This document shows, piece by piece, positions 36,314 through 47,230 of a stretch of DNA of 64,000 nt; position 1 is the first letter of the stretch; the number at the start of each line of letters is the position of its first letter. This stretch comes from Elephas maximus indicus (taxonomy: Eukaryota > Chordata > Mammalia > Proboscidea > Elephantidae), in contig NC_064819.1 in assembly GCF_024166365.1 (NCBI RefSeq), positions 151,720,293-151,784,292 on the forward strand, written 5' to 3'. The notes below the pieces were generated by a model that was not told the origin of the DNA, searched no databases, and worked only from the letters and a program-made list of their open reading frames with translations. Both the position numbers and the translations under genes were made by a program.

Positions 36314-36319
36314 TTTATT
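36314..36319 (-). terminator. CNR1: Candidate proximal CNR1 poly(A) signal
   Basis: AATAAA on the minus strand about 260 nt after the CNR1 stop codon. Use is untested. Confidence 0.25.
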
Positions 36320-36580
36320 GAGATTCTGAAAGACCTTTCAGTCATTTAAGCAGCAGGCTTTCTTCACTGTAAACCCTTGAAGAACAGACTTTGAGAATCT
36401 AAACTGTTGAAACGTCAGAGAATTGATAAATGATCATGGTGACAATCACCTTTTCACTGAGCACGGTAAACTTAAAAATATAACCGATGAGACGACCGAC
36501 TCCTCTAGATTTTGAGCTTTAAAAAGACAAAAAAAAAAAAAAAGGATTCCGTTTCCTGTGCTGCCAGGGAGGCATCAGGC

Positions 36581-37999
36581 TCACAGAGCCTCGGCAGACG
36601 TGTCTGTGGACACAGACATGGTCACCTTGGCAATCTTGACCGTGCTCTTGATGCAGCTCTCTGCGGCCCTATGAACACTGGCTGCATTGTTGGCATGTTT
36701 GTGCAGGCAGTCCGAGTCCCCCATGCTGTTATCAAGAGGCTGCGCGGTACCTTCACAGGAGGGGAACATGCTCCGGAAGGCATGCCTCAGGTCCTTGCTC
36801 CTCAGAGCGTAGATGATGGGGTTCACGGTGGAGTTAAGGAGACAGAGCATACTGCAGAATGCAAACACCGTCTTAATGAGCTTGTTCATCTTCCCAAAGA
36901 CATCATACACCATGATCGCAAGCAGAGGGCCCCAGCAGATGATTAAAACCACCAGGATCAGGACCAGGGTCTTAGCCAGCCTAATGTCCATGCGGGCTTG
37001 GTCTGGCCGAGTCACCTGGACTTTGCCATCCTCTGACGTGTGAATGATGATGCTCTTCTGGGTGCCGCGCTGAATCATGCGTACTGCGTGGCTGTGAGCC
37101 TTCCAGAGAATGTACATGTATGCATATACAATAAAGAGGAGCAGCACGCTGGTGACTCCGATCCAGAACATCAGGTAGGTTTCATCAATGAGTGGGAAAA
37201 TGTCTGAGCAAACGGATTGCAGTTTCTTGCAGTTCCAGCCTAGGAGAGGCAACACGGCAATCACAATCGCTATGGTCCACATCAGGCAAAATGCCACCAC
37301 GGCCTTCGGCCGGGTGACGATCCTCTTATAGGCCAGAGGCCTGTGAATAGATATGTACCTATCGATGGCTGTGAGAAACAGGCTGCCCACAGAGGCAGTG
37401 AAGGAGGCTGTGACTCCACCCAGTTTGAACAGAAACACGTTGGGGCTATCTTTGCGGTGGAACACATGGAAGTCAACAAAGCTGTAGACAAAAATGACAC
37501 TGCCAAGGAGGTCTGCCACCGCCAGGCTGCCAATGAAGTGGTATGAAGGCCTGCAGCGGAGGCTGCGGGAGTGCAGGATGACGCACAGCACCAGCAGGTT
37601 CTCCAGAACTGTGAAGGTGCCCAGCGTGAGGGACAGCACAGCGATGGCCAGCTGCTGGCTAGGGTTCAGAATCATGAAGCACTCCATGTCCATGAAGTTC
37701 TCCCCACACTGAATGTTCTCCTCATTTTCCTTGTAGGACGAAAGAGACTTGTTGTAAAATTCTGTAATGTTCACCTGGTCTGCTGGGACTAACTGGGGGT
37801 TGTCTCCTGCAGTCATCTTTTCTTGGAAGGGACTTCCCCTAAAAGAAGTTAAAGGAAATTTCTGTGGGAAGTATCCTAATTTGGATGCCATGTCACCTTT
37901 GATGTCTTCGTACTGAATGTCATTGGAGCCCACGTAGAGAAGGTCTGTCGTGATGGTGCGAAAGGTGGTATCTGCAAGGCCATCTAGGATTGACTTCAT
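36581..37999 (-). CDS. CNR1: Cannabinoid receptor 1 (CB1)
   Basis: Class A G-protein-coupled receptor for anandamide and 2-AG, mainly presynaptic and coupled to Gi/o. The 472-codon frame is intact, uninterrupted by introns, and the usual mammalian length. Visible hallmarks: long N-terminal tail with N-glycosylation sites N77 and N83; D163 in TM2; K192 in TM3; DRY at 213-215; ECL2 cysteines C257 and C264 with F268; W279 in TM5; CWGP at 355-358; NPIIY at 393-397; palmitoylation-type C415; Ser/Thr-rich tail. ATG chosen because the N-terminus ([13 protein letters not shown]) matches known CB1. The whole CDS lies in one exon; the acceptor is at 38062. From memory it differs from human CB1 at only a few sites, including P186, K258 and L270 in extracellular loops. 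CNR2 is excluded by the long N-terminus. Confidence 0.99.
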   Translation of the reverse strand: MKSILDGLADTTFRTITTDLLYVGSNDIQYEDIKGDMASKLGYFPQKFPLTSFRGSPFQEKMTAGDNPQLVPADQVNITEFYNKSLSSYKENEENIQCGENFMDMECFMILNPSQQLAIAVLSLTLGTFTVLENLLVLCVILHSRSLRCRPSYHFIGSLAVADLLGSVIFVYSFVDFHVFHRKDSPNVFLFKLGGVTASFTASVGSLFLTAIDRYISIHRPLAYKRIVTRPKAVVAFCLMWTIAIVIAVLPLLGWNCKKLQSVCSDIFPLIDETYLMFWIGVTSVLLLFIVYAYMYILWKAHSHAVRMIQRGTQKSIIIHTSEDGKVQVTRPDQARMDIRLAKTLVLILVVLIICWGPLLAIMVYDVFGKMNKLIKTVFAFCSMLCLLNSTVNPIIYALRSKDLRHAFRSMFPSCEGTAQPLDNSMGDSDCLHKHANNAASVHRAAESCIKSTVKIAKVTMSVSTDTSAEAL

Positions 38000-38062
38000 A
38001 ACCTCAGTCTTCGACTAGGCCTGACTCAAAATGACATGGAAAGAGACTCGCAGGAGGGAATC
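38000..38062 (-). other. CNR1: CNR1 coding exon: 5'UTR part and splice acceptor
   Basis: Upstream of the ATG the minus strand reads 'gattccctcctgcgagtctc...' and is preceded by a pyrimidine-rich 'ttttccctcctgttag' ending in AG. This fits the acceptor of the CNR1 coding exon, giving 63 nt of 5'UTR in this exon. The rest of the 5'UTR is in exons farther upstream (higher coordinates). Confidence 0.75.
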
Positions 38063-39184
38063 CTAACAGGAGGGAAAACAAATAAAATGATGAGAAAACC
38101 AGGAGAATATAAAAAGCCACTGTAAACACCCCAAACAGGTAGCATGGTGTTACTTCATTCCTTTCTCTGAACACAGGTCAAGGGCTTGTAGATTCAGCAA
38201 ACTGAATGAGTCAGCCACTCAGAGAAAAGCCTCTCATAGTTGGACAATGGAGCAGGACACCAGAAACATGTTTCCTTCAATATTTAAGCTCCCTGGATTA
38301 TATCACCATGTAAGTCTCATATGGATCTCCAGAGTCTGATAGGCCAACATAAATGGAATGTTTCTTGGTGTAGTGTGCATTTCATGGTTGTGTTAGGAAG
38401 TGTTAATCACCAGGCTTCTACCATCGCAAACACACCACACAGGATCCTAATGCTATTGGGAACCGGGCACATCTCTGCTCTTGAAGACTTTATCACCTGT
38501 CACACAGATAAGACAGCCAAAGAACAAGACTGCGTAGAATCAAGTATTGAATTGCATAGGCTATGTGTTAAGTGTAAAGATAAGGAAGAAATTATTGAGA
38601 ATAGGAGAAAGCATGAGAACATGCTGGGCAGATCTGGGTTTGAAACCTGACTGCACCAGGTAAGCTTCTTCACTCAGAGAAGGAGAGGTTGGAACTGAGT
38701 CATAGCTGAGATGAACTTCAGCTCCAAAATTCTACACCAGGCAACAAAAATTTCATGAAGGGCAAACCTGCACTGAGGCTTACGGGAAACCGAGGTCTTT
38801 AACACTGGAAAAGACTGATGATGGATAGGACTGCCTGATAGTGTCCCCCATGAGCAGGTGACAGGAGACAGGCTTGATGGTGTCCATGGCTTTCCATGCA
38901 AAAACAAGGATGGCTGAGATGAGGGGGCCAAATATTAATGGTGGTTTGATTCTTATTAAGGAATTTGGTTGCTTTTACTGTTTGAAATGTGGCTATTAGG
39001 TTCTATAATTTATGAAAGTTAGAAGCATTAATTGATATCCAAAATAACTAAAATAATCATAAAAACCAACATTTTATATATTGATTGTCTTGTGTACATT
39101 GGGGGGAAAAAAGGGTCAGTCATTATTTTGGAACAAAGTAAAAAGTTCTGGGTCCTCCAGCTAAAATTCAGATCCTATCTATCT
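38063..39184 (-). other. CNR1 intron, unique sequence
   Basis: Intronic sequence upstream of the coding exon. No exon, gene or named repeat recognised. Deeply conserved regulatory elements, if any, cannot be picked out without an alignment. Confidence 0.5.
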
Positions 39185-39350
39185 GAATCAATCACTCATT
39201 CATTTATTTATTCATCCAGTCAACAAATTATTGAGCATCTACTATGTGCTAAGCATGGTATAGACACTAGGGATACAGAAGTGGCAAGAAAGACAGAGTC
39301 CCTGCCACAAACTAAGAGCCCTCAGCACTAATGGGACTAGTAAGCCAGGT
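39185..39350 (-). mobile_element. L2 LINE 3' fragment
   Basis: Reverse L2 3' end: 'ttcatttatttattcatcca', 'ttattgagcatctactatgt', 'cactagggatacagaagtgg', 'agacagagtccctgccacaa'. Well recognisable. Confidence 0.75.
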
Positions 39351-40035
39351 GGGCTCCCTTGGCCCCTCCCCCCATGGTCCTGTAGCCCTTTTTCTTGAGC
39401 AGTGTAGCCTATGATGGCAATATGGAGGCACCACCAAACCAAAGGCCCTGAATCCTCCATGGGTAACTTTCTGTCATGATTCAGGAAATTAGAGCTTTAC
39501 CCCTTAGTCTGGGCCTTTGAGCCAGTTCTATACACACACTCCCTCTCCAAGCCCCTGCACTGCCACAGAAAAAGGCACATGGGAGCTATCAGCTGCTTGA
39601 CCAGAGGCAGGAGTTCCAGGGTAAAAACCATGTAGACTGTGTCAACTCCAGCCAAGTCAGAGCAGTATTCCAGAGGCATAGGCTACTAGCTGAGGATACA
39701 GAAATAAAGGATACAGAAATACCCAACAACCAAGCTGGTTGCAGAGCTTCCTGGTTCTTTTACTTAAAATCTCTCCTGAATCCCTAACCTAGCCTAGCTC
39801 CAACTGTTAACTCTCAAGTGTCCCTGGGTTCTGTTTATGGATCCCTTGGTTATACCCTTTCGCATACCCTCGTCACTTCCAGAATATGTCCTATGTATCC
39901 CACCAGTGGGCTATTTCCATGAATTAACTCTTGCTTTTTACAAATTTATGTTTACTTAAAAAACTCCATTTACATTGAAATGAATGAAGTTTTCATCCAT
40001 AATCAAAGAGTCACAAGTTAGCCACAATGTGTGAG
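39351..40035. other. CNR1 intron, unassigned
   Basis: No gene or repeat recognised; a duplicated 'gatacagaaata' near 39695-39721 is minor. Confidence 0.4.
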
Positions 40036-40410
40036 CGAACTATTCCTTCCATGGCCCCAGCATTTCCTCAAACCCACATTTTGCCTCTCAACTCATTCTT
40101 GAACACATAGCTTACTCCTGCCACACGAGATGACCTGCTGCTCTCTGCATATACCACTGCACCTGCCTATCTTCCTCCTCTCCTTCTGCCCTTCCCTCTG
40201 CCTGAAATACTCATTTCCAAGCTTTCTGCCTGGTACACTTATCTTTCAAGGCCTAGTTCCAATCTTACTTTCATTTCTGTGAACAGGTCTTCCCATCAGG
40301 CAGAATTAGCTCGCCCAGTTCACGTTTCTTTCATAGGTTTCATCAAATTGTATAACAGTAACTAGACTATGGTTTCCGAGTACAGGAATGGTGTCTTTTC
40401 TTCTTAAGTG
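40036..40410 (+). mobile_element. L2 LINE fragment
   Basis: Sense L2: 'ttcccctctgcctgaaatac'-like segment at 40190-40210, 'atctttcaaggcctagttcc', 'aggtcttcccatcaggcag', 'gtaactagactatggtttcc'. Decayed. Confidence 0.55.
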
Positions 40411-40814
40411 ATTCACTAACATGACAGCTGAAGAGAGGGCGAGCACAGGGAAGGGTGGCTCCCTCAGAGTTCTGAAATGTTCACGCAAACCTAATAAAGT
40501 GACAGCTGAATTTCATTAGCTGCTGCATTAAACCAGTTATTTAATAATACTTACTTGCATTTGCTTAAAATTAGAGGAGAGAAAGGTAATTACCTCAATG
40601 GGTATTTGGCCTAAAGACCAAAACTTGGATCCACATTTCCAAGTAGCTACTGGGAGCCATTCTATGATCTCTTTTCCATAATTCATCATCCCTCAAGTAA
40701 CTAACACCCCCTCCAGCGAACCAGTCTTCTACCTTAGAGACAAGAAATAAACTATTTCTTATTACCCCTTCCAGAGATATTCCATGCATATTTAAGCAAA
40801 TAATATATACATTT

Positions 40815-40845
40815 ACACACACTTTGCTTGCAAAAGTACAGGGTC
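40815..40845 (+). mobile_element. RTE/BovB-type LINE relic, left of L1
   Basis: 'ctttgcttgcaaaagtacag' resembles the RTE LINE sequence that precedes 'ggtcagcgaaaaagaag' at 48213. Removing the L1 and one TSD copy joins the two pieces into continuous RTE sequence. The left extent is uncertain. Confidence 0.5.
40832..40845 (+). repeat. TSD of full-length L1, left copy
   Basis: 'aaaagtacagggtc' is repeated exactly at 48204-48217, directly after the L1 poly(A). A perfect 14-bp duplication is the mark of target-primed reverse transcription and, being unmutated, of a fairly recent insertion. Confidence 0.92.
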
Positions 40846-41890
40846 GGGGGAGAGGCGGAGCCAAGATGGCGGACTAGGCAGACGCTACCTCGGATCCCTC
40901 TTACAACAAAGACACGGAAAAACAAGTGAATCGATCACATACATAACAATCTACGAACCCTGAACAACAAACACAGATTTAGAGACGGAGAACGAACTAA
41001 TACGGGGAAGCAGCGATTGTTTCCAGAGCCTGGAGCCAGCATACCAGTCAGGTACGGCACAAGCACAGAGACCTGCTCCACCCCCCTGAACTAACCCCGG
41101 GAGGGGGACTAGCCGGTTCCACGGGCGGCGTGGGACGCAGCCGTTAGGAGAAGTCCCCGGGAGGCAGTGACTGATCTTGGAGCAGAAAGAGCAGCACCCG
41201 AGCCGGGGAACCGTCCCACAGGGATTTGGACTGCACGCAGGTACGCCATAAACACGGAGAGTTGCTCCACCCCCTGAACTAACCCCGGGAAGGTGACCAT
41301 CCGGGTCGCGCGGGCGGCGTGGGACGCAGCCGGTAGGAGAAGTCCCCGGGAGGCAGCGACTGGTATTGGAGCGGGGAGAACAGCGTTCCACCCGGGACAC
41401 TCGGTCACGGCACAAGCACGGGGAGCTACTCCACCCATCTGAACTAACCCCGGGAGGGGGCCCACCTGGTTCTCGGGGGCGGCACGGCCACGCGGCTGGA
41501 GGGACGAGAAGTCCCCGGGAGGCAGCGACTGATTTTGGAGTCGAGAGTGCACCGTCCCAGTAGGGGAGCCTTGACGCTGGGCGTGGGGCTGGAAGCGGAG
41601 GATCTGACCGTGACTCCAGCGGGCCAGACCCCCCGGGGGCAATCTCCACACAGACAGCACACATAGGCGACGCGCCCGCGGGAATCTCAGATATAATAGT
41701 CTTTCCAAGCAAGACAAGCAACTCTGGCTATATTCTGAGGTGCTACTCTCCTATCTCTCTGTTCCCTCCCCCACCCTCCCCAGGCGGCTTCATTAACATC
41801 TGAATAGCCTGAGCCAGAGGGAGAACTCTGATAGGGATCTGACTGCAGTTTTTTTTTAGCGGATTTTCTGGAAAAACTAGTTTCCCAGTG
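40846..41890 (+). promoter_or_regulatory. L1 5'UTR and internal promoter
   Basis: About 1.04 kb, GC- and CpG-rich in an AT-rich neighbourhood. 'caagatggcgg' at 40862-40872 is a YY1-type motif at the same place as in human L1, where YY1 sets the transcription start. Three diverged tandem units begin at about 41053, 41241 and 41405 (spacing 188 and 164 bp), each holding 'ctgaactaaccccggga' and 'gaagtccccgggaggcag'. In host genomes such CpG-rich L1 5'UTRs are usually silenced by DNA methylation. Confidence 0.85.
40951..41664 (-). other. Antisense ORF in L1 5'UTR
   Basis: On the minus strand a frame stays open for 237 codons from an ATG at 41664 (256 codons if counted from an upstream TTG at 41721). 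It spans the tandem 5'UTR units, so the predicted product is itself repetitive: a 'CLPGTSP.GCVPRRP' segment occurs twice and a related one at the N-terminal side. It is rich in Pro, Cys, Gly and Ser. A second antisense frame overlaps it (41109-41717). GC-rich DNA has few stop codons, so chance is the leading explanation. The primate L1 ORF0 is a precedent for an antisense 5'UTR ORF, but I see no similarity to it. Confidence 0.2.
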
Positions 41891-42907
41891 ATGGCTCGGA
41901 GACAACAATCCATATCAAACCACTTAAAGAAGCAGACCGTGACAGCTTCTCCAACTCCCCAAACAAAAGAATCAAAATCTTTCCCAAATGAAGATACAAT
42001 TTTGGAATTATCAGATACAGAATATAAAAAACTAATTTACAGAATGCTTAATGATATCACAAATGAAATTAGGATATCTGCAGAAAAAGCCAAGGAACAC
42101 ACTGATAAAACTGTTGAAGAACTCAAAAAGATTATTCAAGAACATACTGGAAAAATTAATAAGTTGCAAGAATCCATAGAGAGACAACATGTAGAAATCC
42201 AAAAGATTAACAATAAAATAACAGAATTAGACAACACACTAGAAAGTCAGAGGAGCAGACTCGAGCAATTAGAATGCAGACTGGGACATCTGGAGGACCA
42301 GGGAATCAACACCAACATAGCTGAAAAAAAATCAGATAAAAGAATTAAAAAAAATGAAGAAACCCTAAGAATTATGTGGGACTCTATCAAGAAGGATAAC
42401 CTGCGGGTGATTGGAGTCCCAGAACAGGGAGGGGGGACAGAAAACACAGAGAAAATAGTTGAAGAACTTCTGACAGAAAACTTCCCTGACATCATGAAAG
42501 ACGAAAGGATATCTATCCAAGATGCTCATCGAACCCCATTTAAGATTGATCCAAAAAGAAAAACACCAAGACATATTATCATCAAACTCACCAAAACCAA
42601 AGATAAACAGAAAATTTTAAAAGCAGCCAGGGAGAAAAGAAAGGTTTCCTTCAAGGGAGAATCAATAAGAATATGTTCTGACTACTCAGCAGAAACCATG
42701 CAGGCAAGAAGGGAATGGGACGACATATACAGAACACTGAAGGAGAAGAACTGCCAACCAAGGATCATATATCCAGCAAAACTCTCTCTGAAATATGAAG
42801 GCGAAATTAAGATATTTACAGACAAACACAAGTTTAGAGAATTTGCAAAAACCAAACCAAAGCTACAAGAAATACTAAAGGATATTGTTTGGTCAGAGAA
42901 CCAATAA
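41891..42907 (+). CDS. L1 ORF1 protein (RNA-binding chaperone)
   Basis: 338-codon intact frame. ORF1p coats L1 RNA as trimers to form the retrotransposition RNP. Layout: basic N-terminus (MARRQQ), coiled coil from about 45 to 155 with regular I/L/N heptads, RRM with 'NLRVIGVPE' at about 170-178 and 'RHIIIKLTKTKDKQKI' at about 227-242, then the C-terminal domain with 'YSAETMQARREWD' near 265-277 and 'QPRIIYPAKLS' near 289-299. Start is the ATG at 41891; an in-frame GTG lies just before it. The N-terminal third is lineage-specific, as is usual. No inactivating change seen. Confidence 0.95.
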   Translation: MARRQQSISNHLKKQTVTASPTPQTKESKSFPNEDTILELSDTEYKKLIYRMLNDITNEIRISAEKAKEHTDKTVEELKKIIQEHTGKINKLQESIERQHVEIQKINNKITELDNTLESQRSRLEQLECRLGHLEDQGINTNIAEKKSDKRIKKNEETLRIMWDSIKKDNLRVIGVPEQGGGTENTEKIVEELLTENFPDIMKDERISIQDAHRTPFKIDPKRKTPRHIIIKLTKTKDKQKILKAAREKRKVSFKGESIRICSDYSAETMQARREWDDIYRTLKEKNCQPRIIYPAKLSLKYEGEIKIFTDKHKFREFAKTKPKLQEILKDIVWSENQ

Positions 42908-43364
42908 TATCAGATATCAGCACAACACAAGGTCACAAAACAGAACGTCCTGATATCAACTCAAATAGGGAAATCACAAAAACAAACAAATTAAGATTAA
43001 TTAAAAAAAAATACACATAACAGGGAATCATGGAAGTCAATAGGTAAAAGATCACAATAATCAAAAAGAGGGACTAAATACAGGAGGCATTGAACTGCCA
43101 TATGGAGAGTGATACAAGGCGATATAGAACAATACAAGTTAGGTTTTTACTTAGAAAAATAGGGGTATATAATGAGGTAACCACAAAAAGGTATAACAAC
43201 TCTATAACTCAAGACAAAAACCAAGAAAAACGTAACGACTCAACTAACATAAAGTCAAACACTATGAAAGTGAGGATCTCACAATTTACTAAGAAAAACG
43301 CCTCAGCACAAAAAAGTATGTGGAAAAATGAAATTGTCAACAACACACATAAAAAGGCATCAAA
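42908..43364 (+). other. Long L1 inter-ORF spacer
   Basis: 457 nt separate the ORF1 stop from the ORF2 ATG; the human L1 spacer is only about 63 nt. It is A-rich and contains one open frame (43102-43368) that runs into the ORF2 start. Confidence 0.8.
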
Positions 43365-43368
43365 ATGA
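43102..43368 (+). CDS. Small spacer ORF overlapping ORF2 start
   Basis: 88 codons from an ATG at 43102 to a TGA whose first two bases are shared with the ORF2 ATG (ATGA at 43365-43368). The product would be Lys/Asn/Thr/Ser-rich and basic with no motif I recognise. The overlap is the layout used for coupled termination-reinitiation in some retroelements. It may equally be chance: L1 plus strands are A-rich and poor in stop codons in some frames. Whether it is translated is unknown. Confidence 0.25.
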   Translation: MESDTRRYRTIQVRFLLRKIGVYNEVTTKRYNNSITQDKNQEKRNDSTNIKSNTMKVRISQFTKKNASAQKSMWKNEIVNNTHKKASK

Positions 43369-46300
43369 CAGCACTAAAAACTTATTTATCTATAATTACC
43401 CTGAATGTAAATGGACTAAATGCACCAATAAAGAGACAGAGAGTCACAGACTGGATAAAGAAACACGATCCATCTATATGCTGCCTACAAGAGACACACC
43501 TTAGACTTAGAGACACAAACAAACTAAAACTCAAAGGATGGAAAAAAGTATATCAAGCAAACAATAAGCAAAAAAGAAGAGGAGTAGCAATATTAATTTC
43601 TGACAAAATAGACTTTAGACTTAAATCCACCACAAAGGATAAAGAAGGACACTATATAATGATAAAAGGGACAATTGATCAGGAAGACATAACCATATTA
43701 AATATTTACGCACCCAATGACAGGGCTGCAAGATATATAAATCAAATTTTAACAGAACTGAAAAGCGAGATAGATACCTCCACAATTATAGTAGGAGACT
43801 TCAACACACCCCTTTCGGAGAAGGACAGGACATCCAGTAAGAAGCTCAACAGAGACACGGAAGATCTAATTACAACAATCAACCAACTTGACCTCATTGA
43901 CTTATACAGAACTCTCCACCCAACTGCTGCAAAATATACTTTTTTTTCTAGCGCACATGGAACATTCTCTAGAATAGACCACATATTAGGTCATAAAACA
44001 AACCTTTGCAGAGTCCAAAACATCGAAATATTACAAAGCATCTTCTCAGACCACAAGGCAATAAAACTAGAGATCAATAACAGAAGAACGAGGGAAAAGA
44101 AATCAAATACTTGGAAAATGAACAATACCCTCCTGAAAAAAGACTGGGTTATAGAAGACATCAAGGAGGGAATAAGGAAATTCATAGACAGCAACGAGAA
44201 TGAAAATACTTCCTATCAAAACCTCTGGGACACAGCAAAAGCAGTGCTCAGAGGTCAATTTATATCAATAAATGCACACATACAAAAAGAAGAAAGAGCC
44301 AAAATCAGAGAACTGTCCCTACAACTTGAACAAATAGAAAGTGAGCAACAAAAGAATCCATCAGGCACCAGAAGAAAACAAATAATAAAAATTAGAGCTG
44401 AACTAAATGAATTAGAGAACAGAAAAACAATTGAAAGAATTAACAAAGCCAAAAGCTGGTTCTTTGAAAAAATTAACAAAATTGATAAACCATTGGCTAG
44501 ACTGACTAAAGAAATACAGGAAAGGAAACAAATAACCCGAATAAGAAATGAGAAGGACCACATCACAACAGAACCAAATGAAATTAAAAGAATCATTTCA
44601 GATTATTATGAAAAATTGTACTCTAACAAATTTGAAAACCTAGAAGAAATGGATGAATTCCTTGAAAAACACTACCTACCTAAACTAACACATTCAGAAG
44701 CAGAACAACTAAATAGACCCATAACAAAAAAAGAGATTGAAACGGTAATCAAAAAACTCCCAACAAAAAAAAGTCCTGGCCCGGACGGCTTCACTGCAGA
44801 GTTCTACCAAATTTTCAGAGAAGAGTTAACACCACTACTACTAAAGGTATTCCAAAGCATAGAAAATGACGGAATACTACCCAACTCATTCTATGAAGCC
44901 ACCATCTCCCTGATACCAAAACCAGGTAAAGACATTACAAAAAAAGAAAATTATAGACCTATATCCCTCATGAACATTGATGCAAAAATCCTCAACAAAA
45001 TTCTAGCCAATAGAATCCAACAACACATCAAAAAAATAATTCACCCTGATCAAGTGGGATTTATACCAGGTATGCAAGGCTGGTTTAATATCAGAAAAAC
45101 CATTAATGTAATCCATCACATAAATAAAACAAAAGACAAAAACCACATGATCTTATCAATTGATGCAGAAAAGGCATTTGACAAAGTCCAACACCCATTT
45201 ATGATAAAAACTCTTACCAAAATAGGAATTGAAGGAAAATTCCTCAACATAATAAAGGGCATCTATGCAAAGCCAACAGCCAATATCACTCTAAATGGAG
45301 AGAACCTGAAAGCATTTCCCTTGAGAACGGGAACCAGACAAGGATGCCCTTTATCACCGCTCTTATTCAACATCGTGTTGGAAGTCTTAGCCAGGGCAAT
45401 CAGGCTAGACAAAGAAATAAAAGGTATCCGGATTGGCAAGGAAGAAGTAAAGTTATCACTATTTGCAGATGACATGATTATATACACAGAAAACCCTAAG
45501 GAATCCTCCAGAAAACTACTGAAACTAATAGAAGAGTTTGGCAGAGTCTCAGGTTATAAAATAAACATACAAAAATCACTTGGATTCCTCTACATCAACA
45601 AAAAGAACACCGAAGAGGAAATAACCAAATCAATACCATTCACGGTAGCCCCCAAGAAGATAAGATACTTAGGAATAAATCTTACCAAGGATGTAAAAGA
45701 CCTATACAAAGAAAACTACAAAGCTCTACTACAAGAAATTCAAAAGGACATACTTAAGTGGAAAAACATACCTTGCTCATGGATAGGAAGACTTAACATA
45801 GTAAAAATGTCTATTCTACCAAAAGCCATCTATACATTTAACGCACTTCCGATCCAAATTCCAATGTCATATTTTAAGGGGATAGAGAAACAAATCACCA
45901 ATTTCATATGGAAGGGAAAAAAGCCCCGGATAAGCAAAGCACTACTGAAAAAGAAGAAGAAAGTGGGAGGCCTCACCTTACCTGACTTCAGAACCTATTA
46001 TACAGCCACAGTAGTCAAAACAGCCTGGTATTGGTACAACAACAGACACATAGACCAATGGAACAGAATTGAGAACCCAGACATAGATCCATCCACGTAT
46101 GAGCAGCTGATATTTGACAAAGGACCAGTGTCAATTAACTGGGGAAAAGACAGCCTTTTTAACAAATGGTGCTGGCATAACTGGATATCCATTTGCAAAA
46201 AAATGAAACAGGACCCATACCTCACACCATGCACAAAAACTAACTCCAAGTGGATCAAAGACCTAAACATAAAGACTAAAACGATAAAGATCATGGAAGA

Positions 46301-47180
46301 AAAAATTGGGACAACCCTAGGAGCCCTAATACAAGGTATAAACAGAATACAAAACATTACCAAAAATGATGAAGAGAAACCCGATAACTGGGAGCTCCTA
46401 AAAATCAAACACCTATGCTCATCTAAAGACTTCACCAAAAGAGTAAAAAGACCACCTACAGATTGGGAAAGAATTTTCAGCTATGACATCTCCGACCAGC
46501 GCCTGATCTCTAAAATCTACATGATTCTGTCAAAACTCAACCACAAAAAGACAAACAACCCAATCAAGAAGTGGGCAAAGGATATGAACACACATTTCTC
46601 TAAAGAAGATATTCAGGCAGCCAACAGATACATGAGAAAATGCTCTCGATCATTAGCCATTAGAGAAATGCAAATTAAAACTACGATGAGATTCCATCTC
46701 ACACCAGCAAGGCTGGCATTAATCCAAAAAACACAAAATAATAAATGTTGGAGAGGCTGCGGAGAGATTGGAACTCTCATACACTGCTGGTGGGAATGTA
46801 AAATGGTACAACCACTTTGGAAATCTATCTGGCGTTATCTTAAACAGTTAGAAATAGAACTACCATACAACCCAGAAATCCCACTCCTCGGAATATACCC
46901 TAGAGATACAAGAGCCTTCATACAAACAGATATATGCACACCCATGTTTATTGCAGCTCTGTTTACAATAGCAAAAAGTTGGAAGCAACCAAGGTGTCCA
47001 TCAACGGATGAATGGGTAAATAAATTGTGGTATATTCACACAATGGAATACTACGCATCGATAAAGAACAGTGACGAATCTCTGAAACATTTCATAACAT
47101 GGAGGAACCTGGAAGGCATTATGCTGAGCGAAATGAGTCAGAGGCAAAAGGACAAATACTGTATAAGACCACTATTATAA
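43365..47180 (+). CDS. L1 ORF2 protein (endonuclease/reverse transcriptase)
   Basis: 1271-codon intact frame; human ORF2p has 1275. It nicks target DNA and copies L1 RNA into the nick. The N-terminal APE-type endonuclease has N14, E43, D145, N147, D205 and H230, all at the human positions. The central part holds the Z region ('[10 protein letters not shown]' near 514-523), then RT with D600 ('[10 protein letters not shown]') and the FADD box at 700-703. The C-terminal Cys-rich motif reads [18 protein letters not shown]. The frame ends CIRPLL, as in the truncated copy at 8787. No stop, frameshift or missing catalytic residue was found. In L1 it is made at very low levels from the bicistronic RNA; its entry mechanism here may involve the spacer ORF. 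Confidence 0.97.
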   Translation: MTALKTYLSIITLNVNGLNAPIKRQRVTDWIKKHDPSICCLQETHLRLRDTNKLKLKGWKKVYQANNKQKRRGVAILISDKIDFRLKSTTKDKEGHYIMIKGTIDQEDITILNIYAPNDRAARYINQILTELKSEIDTSTIIVGDFNTPLSEKDRTSSKKLNRDTEDLITTINQLDLIDLYRTLHPTAAKYTFFSSAHGTFSRIDHILGHKTNLCRVQNIEILQSIFSDHKAIKLEINNRRTREKKSNTWKMNNTLLKKDWVIEDIKEGIRKFIDSNENENTSYQNLWDTAKAVLRGQFISINAHIQKEERAKIRELSLQLEQIESEQQKNPSGTRRKQIIKIRAELNELENRKTIERINKAKSWFFEKINKIDKPLARLTKEIQERKQITRIRNEKDHITTEPNEIKRIISDYYEKLYSNKFENLEEMDEFLEKHYLPKLTHSEAEQLNRPITKKEIETVIKKLPTKKSPGPDGFTAEFYQIFREELTPLLLKVFQSIENDGILPNSFYEATISLIPKPGKDITKKENYRPISLMNIDAKILNKILANRIQQHIKKIIHPDQVGFIPGMQGWFNIRKTINVIHHINKTKDKNHMILSIDAEKAFDKVQHPFMIKTLTKIGIEGKFLNIIKGIYAKPTANITLNGENLKAFPLRTGTRQGCPLSPLLFNIVLEVLARAIRLDKEIKGIRIGKEEVKLSLFADDMIIYTENPKESSRKLLKLIEEFGRVSGYKINIQKSLGFLYINKKNTEEEITKSIPFTVAPKKIRYLGINLTKDVKDLYKENYKALLQEIQKDILKWKNIPCSWIGRLNIVKMSILPKAIYTFNALPIQIPMSYFKGIEKQITNFIWKGKKPRISKALLKKKKKVGGLTLPDFRTYYTATVVKTAWYWYNNRHIDQWNRIENPDIDPSTYEQLIFDKGPVSINWGKDSLFNKWCWHNWISICKKMKQDPYLTPCTKTNSKWIKDLNIKTKTIKIMEEKIGTTLGALIQGINRIQNITKNDEEKPDNWELLKIKHLCSSKDFTKRVKRPPTDWERIFSYDISDQRLISKIYMILSKLNHKKTNNPIKKWAKDMNTHFSKEDIQAANRYMRKCSRSLAIREMQIKTTMRFHLTPARLALIQKTQNNKCWRGCGEIGTLIHCWWECKMVQPLWKSIWRYLKQLEIELPYNPEIPLLGIYPRDTRAFIQTDICTPMFIAALFTIAKSWKQPRCPSTDEWVNKLWYIHTMEYYASIKNSDESLKHFITWRNLEGIMLSEMSQRQKDKYCIRPLL

Positions 47181-47230
47181 GATCTTGAGAAATAGTAAAC
47201 CTGAGAAGAACACATACTTTTGTGGTTACG

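Larger units (their letters stand above)
32295..36580 (-). other. CNR1: CNR1 3' untranslated region (approximate)
   Basis: The sequence after the CNR1 stop codon is AT-rich and non-coding. CNR1 mRNAs in mammals have a roughly 4-kb 3'UTR, so the end is expected near 32.3-32.7 kb. A minus-strand AATAAA lies at 32313-32318; cleavage about 15-20 nt beyond it would give a 3'UTR of about 4.3 kb including a 204-bp SINE (34787-34990). A more proximal AATAAA (36314-36319) could give a short isoform. The exact end is inferred, not seen. Confidence 0.45.

Noticed and set aside
36512..37712. Plus-strand open frames of up to 144 codons across CNR1
   Set aside because: They are antisense shadows of the CNR1 coding sequence, with no start context or similarity of their own.
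40846..41890. CpG-rich block that could be the CNR1 promoter
   Set aside because: It is the L1 5'UTR, bounded by the L1 start and TSD; the host promoter is expected farther upstream.
43742..46438. Minus-strand frames of 67-146 codons across L1 ORF2
   Set aside because: Shadows of ORF2; their Leu/Ile/Ser-rich content is what reading A-rich coding DNA backwards gives.
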